Of a DNA stretch of 64,000 nt, positions 53,638 to 61,006 are shown piece after piece. The notes beneath the pieces were generated by a model, which did no database searches, was not told the origin of the DNA, and saw only the letters and a list, made by a program, of their open reading frames with translations. Each line of letters opens with the position of its first letter. Position 1 is the first letter of the stretch. Both the position numbers and the translations under genes were made by a program. The stretch is from Salibaculum sp035270045 (lineage in GTDB: Bacteria; Pseudomonadota; Alphaproteobacteria; Rhodobacterales; Rhodobacteraceae). Location: contig NZ_DATFIP010000049.1 of assembly GCF_035270045.1 (NCBI RefSeq), forward strand, positions 1 through 64,000, in the 5' to 3' direction.

Positions 53638-54869
53638 GGGCATCCGTTCGCGTCCTGCTGTTCGGTGATACCCTGCGTCTGGGCATCGAGTGCACGGTGA
53701 ACCGCGTCCATCATGTGAAGGCGGCCGCCACGCGCCGCCGCATGGCCCGCCGCCCCGCCCGCAACAGCCCCAAAACCGCCCTTGAAAGCCCCCAGGACAG
53801 CGCCCCCGGCCCCACCGGCATAATCCGTCCAGACGCTCTCACGCGCGGGCGGCAGCGGCCGGCGGTTGCCGACTGCAGGCGGAATCGGTGTGTTGTCCTG
53901 AGACGCGTTCAGTATGTCGCCGTCCACGAAATAGGCCTCCACCGGCAGATCGTCGGCGATCTCGGCACCGTAACGTTCCACCGTTCTGGGATGCAGCCCC
54001 GCCGCGTTGAAGGTATGTCCAGGGGCACCCGTCGCAGCCGAGGCCGCCGAGGCCAGCCCACCACCCAGGGAATGGCCGACGAAACTCACTCGACCAGGCG
54101 CGGCATCGTTTGCCGTCGTGCCGATCTCCATTGCCTGGTTGTAGTAGGCTGTCTCGCGTCCCAGGCCCTGCCGGGCATTGGTGGACCAGTCCTCACCACT
54201 CAGCATGTCCGTGCCCTTGAATGCGACCACATAATTTTCCCGTCCAGAGGCCGGATCGGTTTGCACGAAAACCTCCGAGCGGAAATTGCTGTCATTCAAG
54301 CTGGTGAGGTCGTGTTCGCCATCATGCAGATCGAGGGCCATGAGGTCCTCCTGCGTCGCCCGGCGCGTGTTTTCCGGCAGTTCGGCGTCCGGGTCGCCAT
54401 AGGCCGCGCTGGCCAGAAGCGCGTTGTCACGCGCGGCCTGATTGTCGGCCATTGCGTCTGCCAGTTGCTGGCATATCGGCGACAGCAGGGCGGGCCCGGA
54501 GGGCGGCACCGCTGCCGTCCCCACCTCGCCGATGAGCACAGTGGGTGCGCCCATCGTGATCGACCCGCCGTGCGCGGTCGTGTCACCCAGTCGTGCGGCC
54601 GGCTTGCCGCCGACGAAGACAGTCGGGCTGCCCTTCATGATCACGTCGGGCGGTCCGGCACAGGTGCACTGATCGCCCATTCTGGCCTGCGGCATGCCTG
54701 CGACGAGAACCGTCGGCGCGCCGGCGACCACCGGCCCGCCGACATGCGGCTTGGGCCCCGGGTCAACCAGCGGGCAGACATGCATATCCGATATTCTGGC
54801 GGCAGGCGGCAAGATGAGCACTCCGTCAAGGTGCGGTGAGAGGTTAGCAGGATACGAATCGCTTGTCAT
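53634..54869 (-). CDS. PAAR domain-lipase fusion, probable T6SS effector
   Basis: The 411-residue product has an N-terminal PAAR-like (DUF4150 type) domain at 25-115, with repeats of the kind APTVLVAGMPQARMGD and SPTVFVGGKPAARLGD, which would cap a VgrG spike. Residues 140-330 form an alpha/beta-hydrolase of the DUF2974/Mbeg1-like lipase kind with VVAFKGTDMLSGEDW and VSFVGHSLGGGLASAAS; Ser267 in GHSLG is the expected nucleophile. Residues 351-378 are a Gly/Ala-rich segment like a glycine zipper. It overlaps the ankyrin-like gene by four bases. The design fits a specialised effector of the T6SS encoded next door. Confidence 0.82.
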   Translation of the reverse strand: MTSDSYPANLSPHLDGVLILPPAARISDMHVCPLVDPGPKPHVGGPVVAGAPTVLVAGMPQARMGDQCTCAGPPDVIMKGSPTVFVGGKPAARLGDTTAHGGSITMGAPTVLIGEVGTAAVPPSGPALLSPICQQLADAMADNQAARDNALLASAAYGDPDAELPENTRRATQEDLMALDLHDGEHDLTSLNDSNFRSEVFVQTDPASGRENYVVAFKGTDMLSGEDWSTNARQGLGRETAYYNQAMEIGTTANDAAPGRVSFVGHSLGGGLASAASAATGAPGHTFNAAGLHPRTVERYGAEIADDLPVEAYFVDGDILNASQDNTPIPPAVGNRRPLPPARESVWTDYAGGAGGAVLGAFKGGFGAVAGGAAGHAAARGGRLHMMDAVHRALDAQTQGITEQQDANGCP

Positions 54870-54889
54870 GCATCCCGGACTGTAATCGG

Positions 54890-54898
54890 CCGGGAGCC
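54890..54898. repeat. Target site duplication, left copy
   Basis: CCGGGAGCC abuts the left end of the insertion sequence. The same nine bases occur directly at its right end. Nine bases is the duplication size of the IS50/Tn5-type members of the IS4 family. Confidence 0.9.
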
Positions 54899-54917
54899 CT
54901 TGCAGTTACCCATATGT
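54899..54917 (+). repeat. Left terminal inverted repeat of the insertion sequence
   Basis: CTTGCAGTTACCCATATGT. It matches the reverse complement of the right end in 17 of 19 positions; differences are at positions 15 and 17. Confidence 0.9.
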
Positions 54918-56321
54918 CTCCGATGACGGTGTTTCTGCGATGCGCGCGCCTTCGACAAGGTCGGCGAGGCGGGAGAGGCCGCGCCATATAACGGTGGTGC
55001 CTGGTGGCGCATCGGAGGTTCGATCGAGATAGCCGCCGAGCCGCGCGACGATCCTGACATAGAAGTCGAGGTCGCGCGGACCCTCTTGTTTGCTTTCGGG
55101 CGTGGTGCGTTCGAGCAGGTGACGCTCGGCGTCGGTGAAGACGGCAGCAGGTGATACTTTCGGTGCCTCACGGCTCAGCATTGTTAGCCAGGACACGCGC
55201 CATGCCACGACGCAGCACAGCGCGATACAGTTTGCTAGTCGATCAGCCGTGGCCAAGCGCAGCTCCTCGATCCGGCACCCGGTCTTCAGGGTCCGGAAGA
55301 ATGTCTCGATTTTCCAGCGCAGCGCATACCATTCGAGCTTGTGGACGGCGTCCGCGTGGGTTGCCACCGGCAAGTTCGTGATCAGCTTCCAGAAGACGGG
55401 CGCCCGGTCTTCTGGCGGATCGAGCTCTTCGGCATAGATAATCTGGAGATCCTGATGCCTGTATTTCCGCTGCTTTCCGATCGGCGGGCGGACCGTCATC
55501 GTAGCGTGCCGGACCGAGAGCACGGCGCAATGATCCTTGCCCTGCGCATCGCGGAACCGGACCTCGTGGGTGCCGCTGGACTGCACCTCTGCCATCACCT
55601 TGGCAATGGTCGTGCCGCCATCCTCCGCCAGACGATCGACGCAGCTGCGCACCAGGAACCCGGTCCCGAGTTCCTCGGCCAGGCAATAGAGTTCGTAGAT
55701 GTCGCTTTCCCGATCACCGACATGCACGCAGCGCTCCGGCGCCCCAGACAGTTCGGTGGACAGGCGCAGATTGTCGAGCCAGCGCATGCTTTCCTTCTGT
55801 TCGATCGGCACCCGGGTCGGATTGATCTTGCGTTCAAGGGCGGCGGTTCCCTTGAACTTGCTGCGCGACCAGAATTTCGCCGCCGTCAGGCCGAGCGGCA
55901 GCCCGTCCGGCGTGATGGCCATGCTGGCATGCATCAGGAGCCCACAGACCGCATGTTTCTGATGGCGGCCCTCCTTCAGTTTTCGTCCAGTCGAAACCTT
56001 TGTGAACCCGACCTTTTCCGGCGCGGCGCGCTTGAAGGAAAACTCCGTCGTGTCCTGCAAGATCAGAATCGGACCACCGGTTGCCCGGATGCGTAGGGCA
56101 GAGGCGGCGAAATGGCCCTCGAGGATCTTGTCCTCGCTGACATTCCCGTTGGAAAAGAAGCGGTAGGCGGCCTTGGTGTTCGACCAGTCCTGAAATGCTG
56201 TGGGCAACGATTTCCCCGGACGCTCTCCGAGAGCCTCGAGCATTGCCTCAAGCCGCCTGTTCAGCCGGGCATCACCCAGATTGCATCCGGCAGTTTCCGT
56301 CTCCACCCAATTCTGTCCCAT
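54906..56321 (-). CDS. IS4-family transposase (Tn5/IS50-like)
   Basis: The 471-residue product has an N-terminal DNA-binding part with WVETETAGCNLGDARLNRRLEAMLEALGERPGKSLPTAF, the pattern of the Tn5 transposase N terminus. The catalytic core has LILQDTTEF (first Asp), VHVGDRESDIYEL (second Asp) and WYALRWKIETFFRTLKTGCRIEEL near 345-368, the YREK-like block that carries the catalytic Glu. Length is as expected and no frameshift is seen, so the element is probably active. Its stop codon falls only a few bases inside the left inverted repeat. Confidence 0.93.
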   Translation of the reverse strand: MGQNWVETETAGCNLGDARLNRRLEAMLEALGERPGKSLPTAFQDWSNTKAAYRFFSNGNVSEDKILEGHFAASALRIRATGGPILILQDTTEFSFKRAAPEKVGFTKVSTGRKLKEGRHQKHAVCGLLMHASMAITPDGLPLGLTAAKFWSRSKFKGTAALERKINPTRVPIEQKESMRWLDNLRLSTELSGAPERCVHVGDRESDIYELYCLAEELGTGFLVRSCVDRLAEDGGTTIAKVMAEVQSSGTHEVRFRDAQGKDHCAVLSVRHATMTVRPPIGKQRKYRHQDLQIIYAEELDPPEDRAPVFWKLITNLPVATHADAVHKLEWYALRWKIETFFRTLKTGCRIEELRLATADRLANCIALCCVVAWRVSWLTMLSREAPKVSPAAVFTDAERHLLERTTPESKQEGPRDLDFYVRIVARLGGYLDRTSDAPPGTTVIWRGLSRLADLVEGARIAETPSSETYG

Positions 56322-56417
56322 GTCCGCACCTCAATCCTTCGGTGCCACCTGACGAATCATGATCGGTTTCGCTCGGACAAGACCAAGTCTGATGGGTGAA
56401 TCAATTCGCCGCACAAC

Positions 56418-56436
56418 ACTTGTGGGTAACTGCAAG
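56418..56436 (-). repeat. Right terminal inverted repeat of the insertion sequence
   Basis: ACTTGTGGGTAACTGCAAG on the plus strand. Its reverse complement pairs with the left end in 17 of 19 positions. Confidence 0.9.
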
Positions 56437-56445
56437 CCGGGAGCC
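56437..56445. repeat. Target site duplication, right copy
   Basis: CCGGGAGCC, identical to 54890-54898. It lies seven bases beyond the cyclase stop codon side, leaving the cyclase frame whole. Confidence 0.9.
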
Positions 56446-56451
56446 AACATC

Positions 56452-58377
56452 TCAGCCGACCGGATCGTTACGCCCGGTGACGTGGCGGATGAAGCGCGCG
56501 GTTGCGACGGCGCGCGGGACGGCGGACCGTAGCCGTGCAACCTTCTGACGGTCCGTCGGCGTAGTTGCCGGCCAGTCTTCCAGCGCCTGGCGCAGTGCGG
56601 GAAGGTCAAATCGCTCGGCCATGTCAGGGTCACGCGCCAAACCGTCCAGCTCGGCGATCAGGCCGTCGCGTTGGCGACCCAGTCGCAGGTGCCAGTCCGC
56701 GCTCTGCAAACCGCGGCGCCGCTCTTGCAAGACCTCGTTCGGGATACGTCCCGCGAGCATCCGCCGTGCCAGCCAGCGGTTTTGCCCATCGCGCAGGAAT
56801 TGGTCATCGGGAAGGCCGAAGCAGAATTCCAGGAGCGGGCGATAGGCTGTCGGATCACGCGAGGGGACACCCTGCAGAATGTCCGTGGCCTGTTGCATGT
56901 CCGCGGCTTCCAGCGTGGCGTTGCCCAGCATCGCGAGGCGTGCAGACCGACTGTCGGCCTTGCGGCGAAAGAGCGGGTCGAACCCGACGTCAGCGGCCCG
57001 TTCGACAACGCGCATCCGTCGCATGTACGCCGGGGTCATCGGGCACCAGTGGGATAGCGGGTCTGCCAGCGTCTCCGGTGGCGCCCCACCCAGGCGGCGC
57101 CAAAGCGGACGTGGCAGGTGCGGCGCCACGGCCTGGCGCCAGAACCGAATCGGTGCATACCGGCGAGACCCGCCGCGCCAGGTTTCACGCGCCAAGCGGC
57201 CCCATTGCCCCCGCGCCAGCCACCCCGAAAGTGCGCCAGCCCCATCGAAGCTGAAGGTGAAATTTCCCCATACGCCTGTCAGAAGCCGATCACAGGACTG
57301 CGCGCGCGCAGCGCCATGAACCCCATGCAGCCAGTGGAGGGCCATGGCATTACGCGGCGCGGCCCCGGCCACGAGAAACATCGCATCGAGATCATCGTCA
57401 AAGGACTTGCCCTCGCAGTGCACCCGATGGGCACGCAGATCGGCGTGCATGGCTGCCAGGGCGGCAACATGGGGCCACTCGTCCCCGAAGCTGCGCGGCC
57501 CGGGCACGATACCGTCCCAGGTCGGTTCGGGAACGGCGCAGAACCCGTCGAGTGGCTGACCCGGACGTTGCGCCAGAACCTCCGCCGCGACGGCCTGGCT
57601 GTCGAGCCCGCCCGACAGGCTGACCCCGGGCCGCGCCGCGCCGTCCAGCGCCGCTGCGGTGGCCTCCGAGAAGAGCGCCCGTCCGGCCTCGACATAGTCG
57701 GCATCCGAGGAGAGCCGAACAGCCGGCAAGGACGCCGGGTCGTAGTAGCGCGTCACCCGCACCCCCGAGCGGTCAATGATCGCGCGACACCCGGGCATGA
57801 GGCGACTGACACCGCGAAACCAGCTGCGGGCATATTCGTCATAGTTGAGGTAGAGCGAATCGGCGATCTTCTGCTCGTCCAGTTCGCGCGGGACTTCGCC
57901 GGTCGAGAAGATCGGTCCCGGCACAGACGCCACGATGGCCCGCTCCCTGTCGTGCCAAATGTGCAGCGGCGGCCCGGTCAGCGGGCTGCGCACCACTTCG
58001 AGCTGGGCCCGGTCGGGATGGTGCAGGATCACCGCGAAGGCCCCGACGACGCTCAGGTCGGCCTGCTCCTCCCAGGCATCCCGCGCGGCGGCATAGAGCC
58101 GGGCGTCGTCCCCGGCCGCGATCCCCAACTGGCTGCGCAGCTCGGCGCGGTTGTCGATGTGCCCGCAAAACAGCACATGCAGGCCAGAGCGCGCGCGAAC
58201 AGGGGTCCAGCCGCGCCGGGCTGGCGCCATCGCCAAGGCCGCGTGCGACGTGCGACGCACCATGCCGGTGGCCCCGTTGGCCATGCCCGTTGGCAGGGCG
58301 CGCGCGAGCCTATCGGCAAGCCGTTCGGGCGGCGCCTCGCCGTCCCATCGGATATATGCCGCGACAAGTTCTGTCAT
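56452..58377 (-). CDS. Lasso peptide cyclase, asparagine synthase-like (C protein)
   Basis: Closes the lasso ring by activating the Asp/Glu side chain of the core as an AMP ester and joining it to the free N terminus. The 641-residue product has an N-terminal glutaminase-like domain that lacks Cys2 (it starts MTELV), so it should not use glutamine, as usual for lasso cyclases. The ATP site is LSGGLDSQAVAAE (SGGLDS at 255-260); further on LLTGVWGNFTFSFDG replaces the GDGADE block of true AsnB. The ATG at 58377 is preferred over an open extension to 58623, which runs into the precursor region. It is divergent from the precursor gene. Confidence 0.88.
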   Translation of the reverse strand: MTELVAAYIRWDGEAPPERLADRLARALPTGMANGATGMVRRTSHAALAMAPARRGWTPVRARSGLHVLFCGHIDNRAELRSQLGIAAGDDARLYAAARDAWEEQADLSVVGAFAVILHHPDRAQLEVVRSPLTGPPLHIWHDRERAIVASVPGPIFSTGEVPRELDEQKIADSLYLNYDEYARSWFRGVSRLMPGCRAIIDRSGVRVTRYYDPASLPAVRLSSDADYVEAGRALFSEATAAALDGAARPGVSLSGGLDSQAVAAEVLAQRPGQPLDGFCAVPEPTWDGIVPGPRSFGDEWPHVAALAAMHADLRAHRVHCEGKSFDDDLDAMFLVAGAAPRNAMALHWLHGVHGAARAQSCDRLLTGVWGNFTFSFDGAGALSGWLARGQWGRLARETWRGGSRRYAPIRFWRQAVAPHLPRPLWRRLGGAPPETLADPLSHWCPMTPAYMRRMRVVERAADVGFDPLFRRKADSRSARLAMLGNATLEAADMQQATDILQGVPSRDPTAYRPLLEFCFGLPDDQFLRDGQNRWLARRMLAGRIPNEVLQERRRGLQSADWHLRLGRQRDGLIAELDGLARDPDMAERFDLPALRQALEDWPATTPTDRQKVARLRSAVPRAVATARFIRHVTGRNDPVG

Positions 58378-58654
58378 ATTGCCCCGTTGACCGCCCCTGA
58401 CAATGTCGGAGGCCACACTAGGCCTGCAGCCGGTCGCGGAAAACCGTGATTGTGCCCGGTTTGCAATCCAGTGCCATTTTTGGGCCGCGCCGCACTCGAT
58501 GGGTTGCCGGAGGCGCGCAAAAGTTATATTTCTCACCACAAGCTGTGATTTTCGTGCGCGGACGTGCGCCGTCACGATGTCATGTAAAAGAATGGTAAGC
58601 TTGGCGGCGGCATGCAGCTTCATACGCCAAAACGCTGAAGAGGATTTTGAACTG
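58378..58654. promoter_or_regulatory. Divergent promoter region between lasso cyclase and precursor
   Basis: These 277 bases separate two divergent starts. The stretch 58495-58655 is clearly richer in A+T than the genes. TATATT at 58525-58530 with TTGCCG at 58504-58509 (15 bases apart) could be a weak promoter for the precursor. GAAGAGGA at 58637-58644 is the probable ribosome binding site for the ATG at 58655. No operator was recognised. Confidence 0.4.
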
Positions 58655-58822
58655 ATGGCCGATAAAGTGAATTTTGACAGCGGCGAGCAGCGCAGCCAAG
58701 AGCCCTATGTCGCACCGCGCCTCGTGCATCTTGATCACCGCGCGACACAGAGCGGCGCGGGAGGTACAACAACGGACTCTTTTGTCGCGCTCACGGCGAA
58801 CACGTCCAACGCTCCCTCCTGA
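58655..58822 (+). CDS. Lasso peptide precursor (A peptide)
   Basis: A 55-residue peptide with all marks of a lasso precursor. The leader (1-32) has Y18-x-x-P21-x-L23, the motif read by the PqqD-type B1 protein, and Thr31, which would be at position -2 from the cut. The predicted core is residues 33-55: it starts SGAGGTTTD, so Ser1 and Asp9 would form a nine-residue ring, and ends NAPS. The order Thr, any, then x-Gly-Ala-Gly lines up with the microcin J25 precursor (Thr-Lys-Gly-Gly-Ala-Gly). A cut one residue later (Gly1, Asp8) is the alternative. The gene is in the right place: upstream of B1 and B2 and divergent from the cyclase. The core has no Cys, Trp or Tyr. Confidence 0.85.
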   Translation: MADKVNFDSGEQRSQEPYVAPRLVHLDHRATQSGAGGTTTDSFVALTANTSNAPS

Positions 58823-58829
58823 CGGCCAC

Positions 58830-58852
58830 GTCGGGTCAGCTGTTGGCCCGAC
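58830..58852 (+). other. Hairpin just after the precursor stop codon
   Basis: GTCGGGTC at 58830-58837 pairs with GGCCCGAC at 58845-58852 (one G-T pair) around a seven-base loop. There is no T-run behind it, so it is more likely a stabilising 3' structure for the short precursor message than a terminator. Confidence 0.5.
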
Positions 58853-58888
58853 CGGCGCACCCGGCCCACGCTTCATGAGGCAATGACC

Positions 58889-58916
58889 CCCCGGTTCACA
58901 TTGTTCCGGGGATTTT
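58889..58916 (+). terminator. Weak terminator or attenuator between lasso A and B1
   Basis: CCCCGG at 58889-58894 pairs with CCGGGG at 58906-58911 around an eleven-base loop and is followed by ATTTT. It could end part of the transcripts after the precursor gene, so that precursor is made in excess over the enzymes, an arrangement common in lasso and other RiPP clusters. Confidence 0.5.
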
Positions 58917-58952
58917 CGTGTGCATACTGGCATCCAACGATGGAATTGCTCG

Positions 58953-59234
58953 ATGACCACCCTTTCAAATACGTCAAAGCTGATACGCGCGCCTGGTCTG
59001 ATCGCCACTGACATGGACGGTGAGACGGTCATGATGGACATGGAGACAGGCGCCTACTTCGGCTTGTCCGGTGTCGGCGGCCGCGTCTGGGACCTGTTGG
59101 CGGACCCGCACAGTCCGTCAGAACTGACCAAGGTTCTCGTCTCGGAATTCGATGTCGATCCGGAAACCTGCCGCGCCGACCTGCAGCAATTCCTCGAGAG
59201 CCTGATCGAGAATGACCTTGTCCGCCTCGTCTGA
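58953..59234 (+). CDS. Lasso peptide B1 protein, PqqD-type RiPP recognition element
   Basis: Binds the leader peptide and presents it to the B2 protease. The 93-residue product is a stand-alone PqqD-like domain: KLIRAPGLIATDMDGETVMMDMETGAYFGLSGVGGRVWDLL is the winged-helix part with the typical LN/LS-x-x-G-x-x-x-W-x-L block, and LQQFLESLIENDLVRLV is the last helix. The ATG at 58953 is used; a GTG at 58920 would add 11 residues. It overlaps B2 by 23 bases, so the two are translated together. Confidence 0.87.
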   Translation: MTTLSNTSKLIRAPGLIATDMDGETVMMDMETGAYFGLSGVGGRVWDLLADPHSPSELTKVLVSEFDVDPETCRADLQQFLESLIENDLVRLV

Positions 59235-59715
59235 GTCCGGGCTGGCGCGGCGCAAGCTGCTCGCGTTCTTCGGCCAATCCCTGTTCGTCAAGGCATGGTT
59301 TGTGCCGGTCTGGCTGTGCTTGGGCCTGGCACGGGCTGCAATCTGCCTGACGTCGTTCCGCCGCATCGCTCCCCGCCTGGGCCGGGACGCCGGTCTCGAC
59401 CCCTGGGTGCCGCTAGCAAGTAACCGCACCGAGGCGCGCGCGCTGGAAATCAGCCGCGTGGTCCGAATGGCCGCGCGCTACACGCCCTGGACCTCGGATT
59501 GCTACCCGCAGGCGATTGTCGCCCGCGGGCTTATGGGTCTCTACGGTGTGCCCTACATGCTTTTCTTCGGGCTACGACATGGACGCAGCGGGCAAATGGA
59601 GGCCCATGCCTGGATCACCTGCGGGCGCATTCCGGTGACCGGCGGCGCGGCATTCGATCGCTTTACAGTCGTGCGCCAATTCAAGGCGCCCGCTCTGCAC
59701 TGGCCCGCACGATGA
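59212..59715 (+). CDS. Lasso peptide B2 protein, transglutaminase-like leader peptidase
   Basis: Removes the leader before ring closure. The 167-residue product has a hydrophobic N-terminal stretch (about 18-46) and a transglutaminase-like core: PWTSDCYPQAIVARGLM near 84-100 with the catalytic Cys, and MEAHAWITCGRIPVTGG near 124-140 with the catalytic His. This spacing and the short length are typical of lasso B2 proteins. It overlaps B1 by 23 bases and the next gene by four. Confidence 0.88.
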   Translation: MTLSASSESGLARRKLLAFFGQSLFVKAWFVPVWLCLGLARAAICLTSFRRIAPRLGRDAGLDPWVPLASNRTEARALEISRVVRMAARYTPWTSDCYPQAIVARGLMGLYGVPYMLFFGLRHGRSGQMEAHAWITCGRIPVTGGAAFDRFTVVRQFKAPALHWPAR

Positions 59716-60815
59716 CCGCGCCGGCGCTCTTGCCCTGGCAGGTGGGTGCGCTGGCCGCCGGCCGTTTCGATGCCTCGGCGTTGACCGACGACACGGCCCG
59801 GGCATTGATCCTGCACAGGTTGGCCATCGCGGTCGCCGATCAACTACCCGGTTCGACCCCCGAAACCACCGCAACGCGGCTGATACTGGAGCGCCGGAAA
59901 CGGGCCGTCATGACCATGATGCAGGTCGTTGCCGCCCTGCGCCGACTTTCCGCCGCGCTGGAAGCCGCCGAAGTGCGCCACCTTGTCATCAAGGGCCCGG
60001 CACTTGCGGTGCAGACCACAGGACACTGGCAAGGACGGCCAGCGACAGATATCGACCTCCTGATTGCCCCGCGGGATGCGGGGCGCGCGCATCTGGCACT
60101 GACCGCGGACGGGTTCGCGCGTCGCGACGGACGGACGACCGCACCGACCGCCTCCTATCGCTGGTGCCAATGCGAACTGGTCTACACAGGGCCGACGGCA
60201 GTGCCACTTGACCTGCATTGGCGGATGGACACGGCAGCGGGACTCTGTGACCTGCCTTTTGATACGCTGTGGGGCCGCCGCTATTCCGTCGAGATCGCGG
60301 GGGACACCGTGCAGACGCTTGACCCGGTCGATGCGCTGCTGTTCACCGCAATGCATGGAAACAAGTCGGGCTGGAATCGCTGGGGAATGATCCTGGACGC
60401 GCACCGGCAATGGGACGCGCTGTCTGCCGCCCAGCGCGATACGGCCTTGGCCCGAGCAGACCTGGCCGGTTGCGCCCGCCCGCTGGCCTTGATGCTGGCG
60501 CTGATGGTCGAGACATCGGACCCGTCGTGCCCGCCGCGGCCCACCCCTGAGACCGCTGGACTCTGGCGCCCCCGGGCGCGCACCCTGCTGTCACGCACGG
60601 CCGAAGCCACGGCACCATCCCAAAGCATTCCGTCAGCGATCGGCCGCCTGCTGGACGGGTTGAGAATGGCGCCCGGGCCCCTGACCGCCGCCGGCGGACT
60701 GCTGCGCGGCGCATTGCGGCCCATGATCCAGCCCACCGCCTATCGCGCGCATATCATGGCGGCGGTCCGCCACCGGCCCAAGGCCCATGTTACGGATCGC
60801 GGGCGGGGCTTGTGA
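59712..60815 (+). CDS. Nucleotidyltransferase-family protein of the lasso cluster
   Basis: The 367-residue product contains HLVIKGPALAVQTTGHWQGRPATDIDLLIAPRDA near 92-125; the GRxxxDIDLLI part is the metal-binding motif of the PF14907-type nucleotidyltransferase family. A later HWRMD and TAMHGNKSGWNRWGMILDAHR block is also shared by that family. Such genes often lie in lasso clusters like those of paeninodin type, where the core carries a modified C-terminal Ser. The core here also ends in Ser. The actual reaction is unproven. The start overlaps the B2 stop by four bases. Confidence 0.78.
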   Translation: MTAPALLPWQVGALAAGRFDASALTDDTARALILHRLAIAVADQLPGSTPETTATRLILERRKRAVMTMMQVVAALRRLSAALEAAEVRHLVIKGPALAVQTTGHWQGRPATDIDLLIAPRDAGRAHLALTADGFARRDGRTTAPTASYRWCQCELVYTGPTAVPLDLHWRMDTAAGLCDLPFDTLWGRRYSVEIAGDTVQTLDPVDALLFTAMHGNKSGWNRWGMILDAHRQWDALSAAQRDTALARADLAGCARPLALMLALMVETSDPSCPPRPTPETAGLWRPRARTLLSRTAEATAPSQSIPSAIGRLLDGLRMAPGPLTAAGGLLRGALRPMIQPTAYRAHIMAAVRHRPKAHVTDRGRGL

Positions 60816-60838
60816 ATGGCGGTCGGATGCCATAGCGA

Positions 60839-60867
60839 TTGTTGCGCGGCGGGCGATGCCATATCCT
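60839..60867 (+). promoter_or_regulatory. Candidate promoter before the Wzb-Wzc pair
   Basis: TTGTTG at 60839-60844 and TATCCT at 60862-60867 are separated by 17 bases. They lie in the 191-base gap between the lasso nucleotidyltransferase and the phosphatase gene and would give a separate transcript for wzb-wzc. Match to the sigma-70 consensus is only moderate. Confidence 0.3.
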
Positions 60868-61006
60868 GTGTTAACCGTGCCAGTCGCGGCCCCATTGAGA
60901 CCCGTTTCGAGGAACCCTCACCGATGCGAGACTGTCCTGCCGCGCCCCATCGCCAGATCTTCGGAAAGCCGTCTGTATATGCCTCATGCGGGCAGGAGCT
61001 TGAGTC

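Larger units (their letters stand above)
54899..56436 (-). mobile_element. Complete IS4-family (IS50-like) insertion sequence, 1538 bp
   Basis: The element is bounded by 19-base inverted ends (17 of 19 identical) and by a perfect nine-base target duplication. It carries one transposase gene on the minus strand. The ends read CTTGCAGTTACCCA and, on the right copy, finish in ACAAGT, the same inner bases as the outer end of Tn5. No passenger gene is present. The insertion lies between the lasso cyclase and the PAAR-lipase gene without touching either reading frame. Confidence 0.92.
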
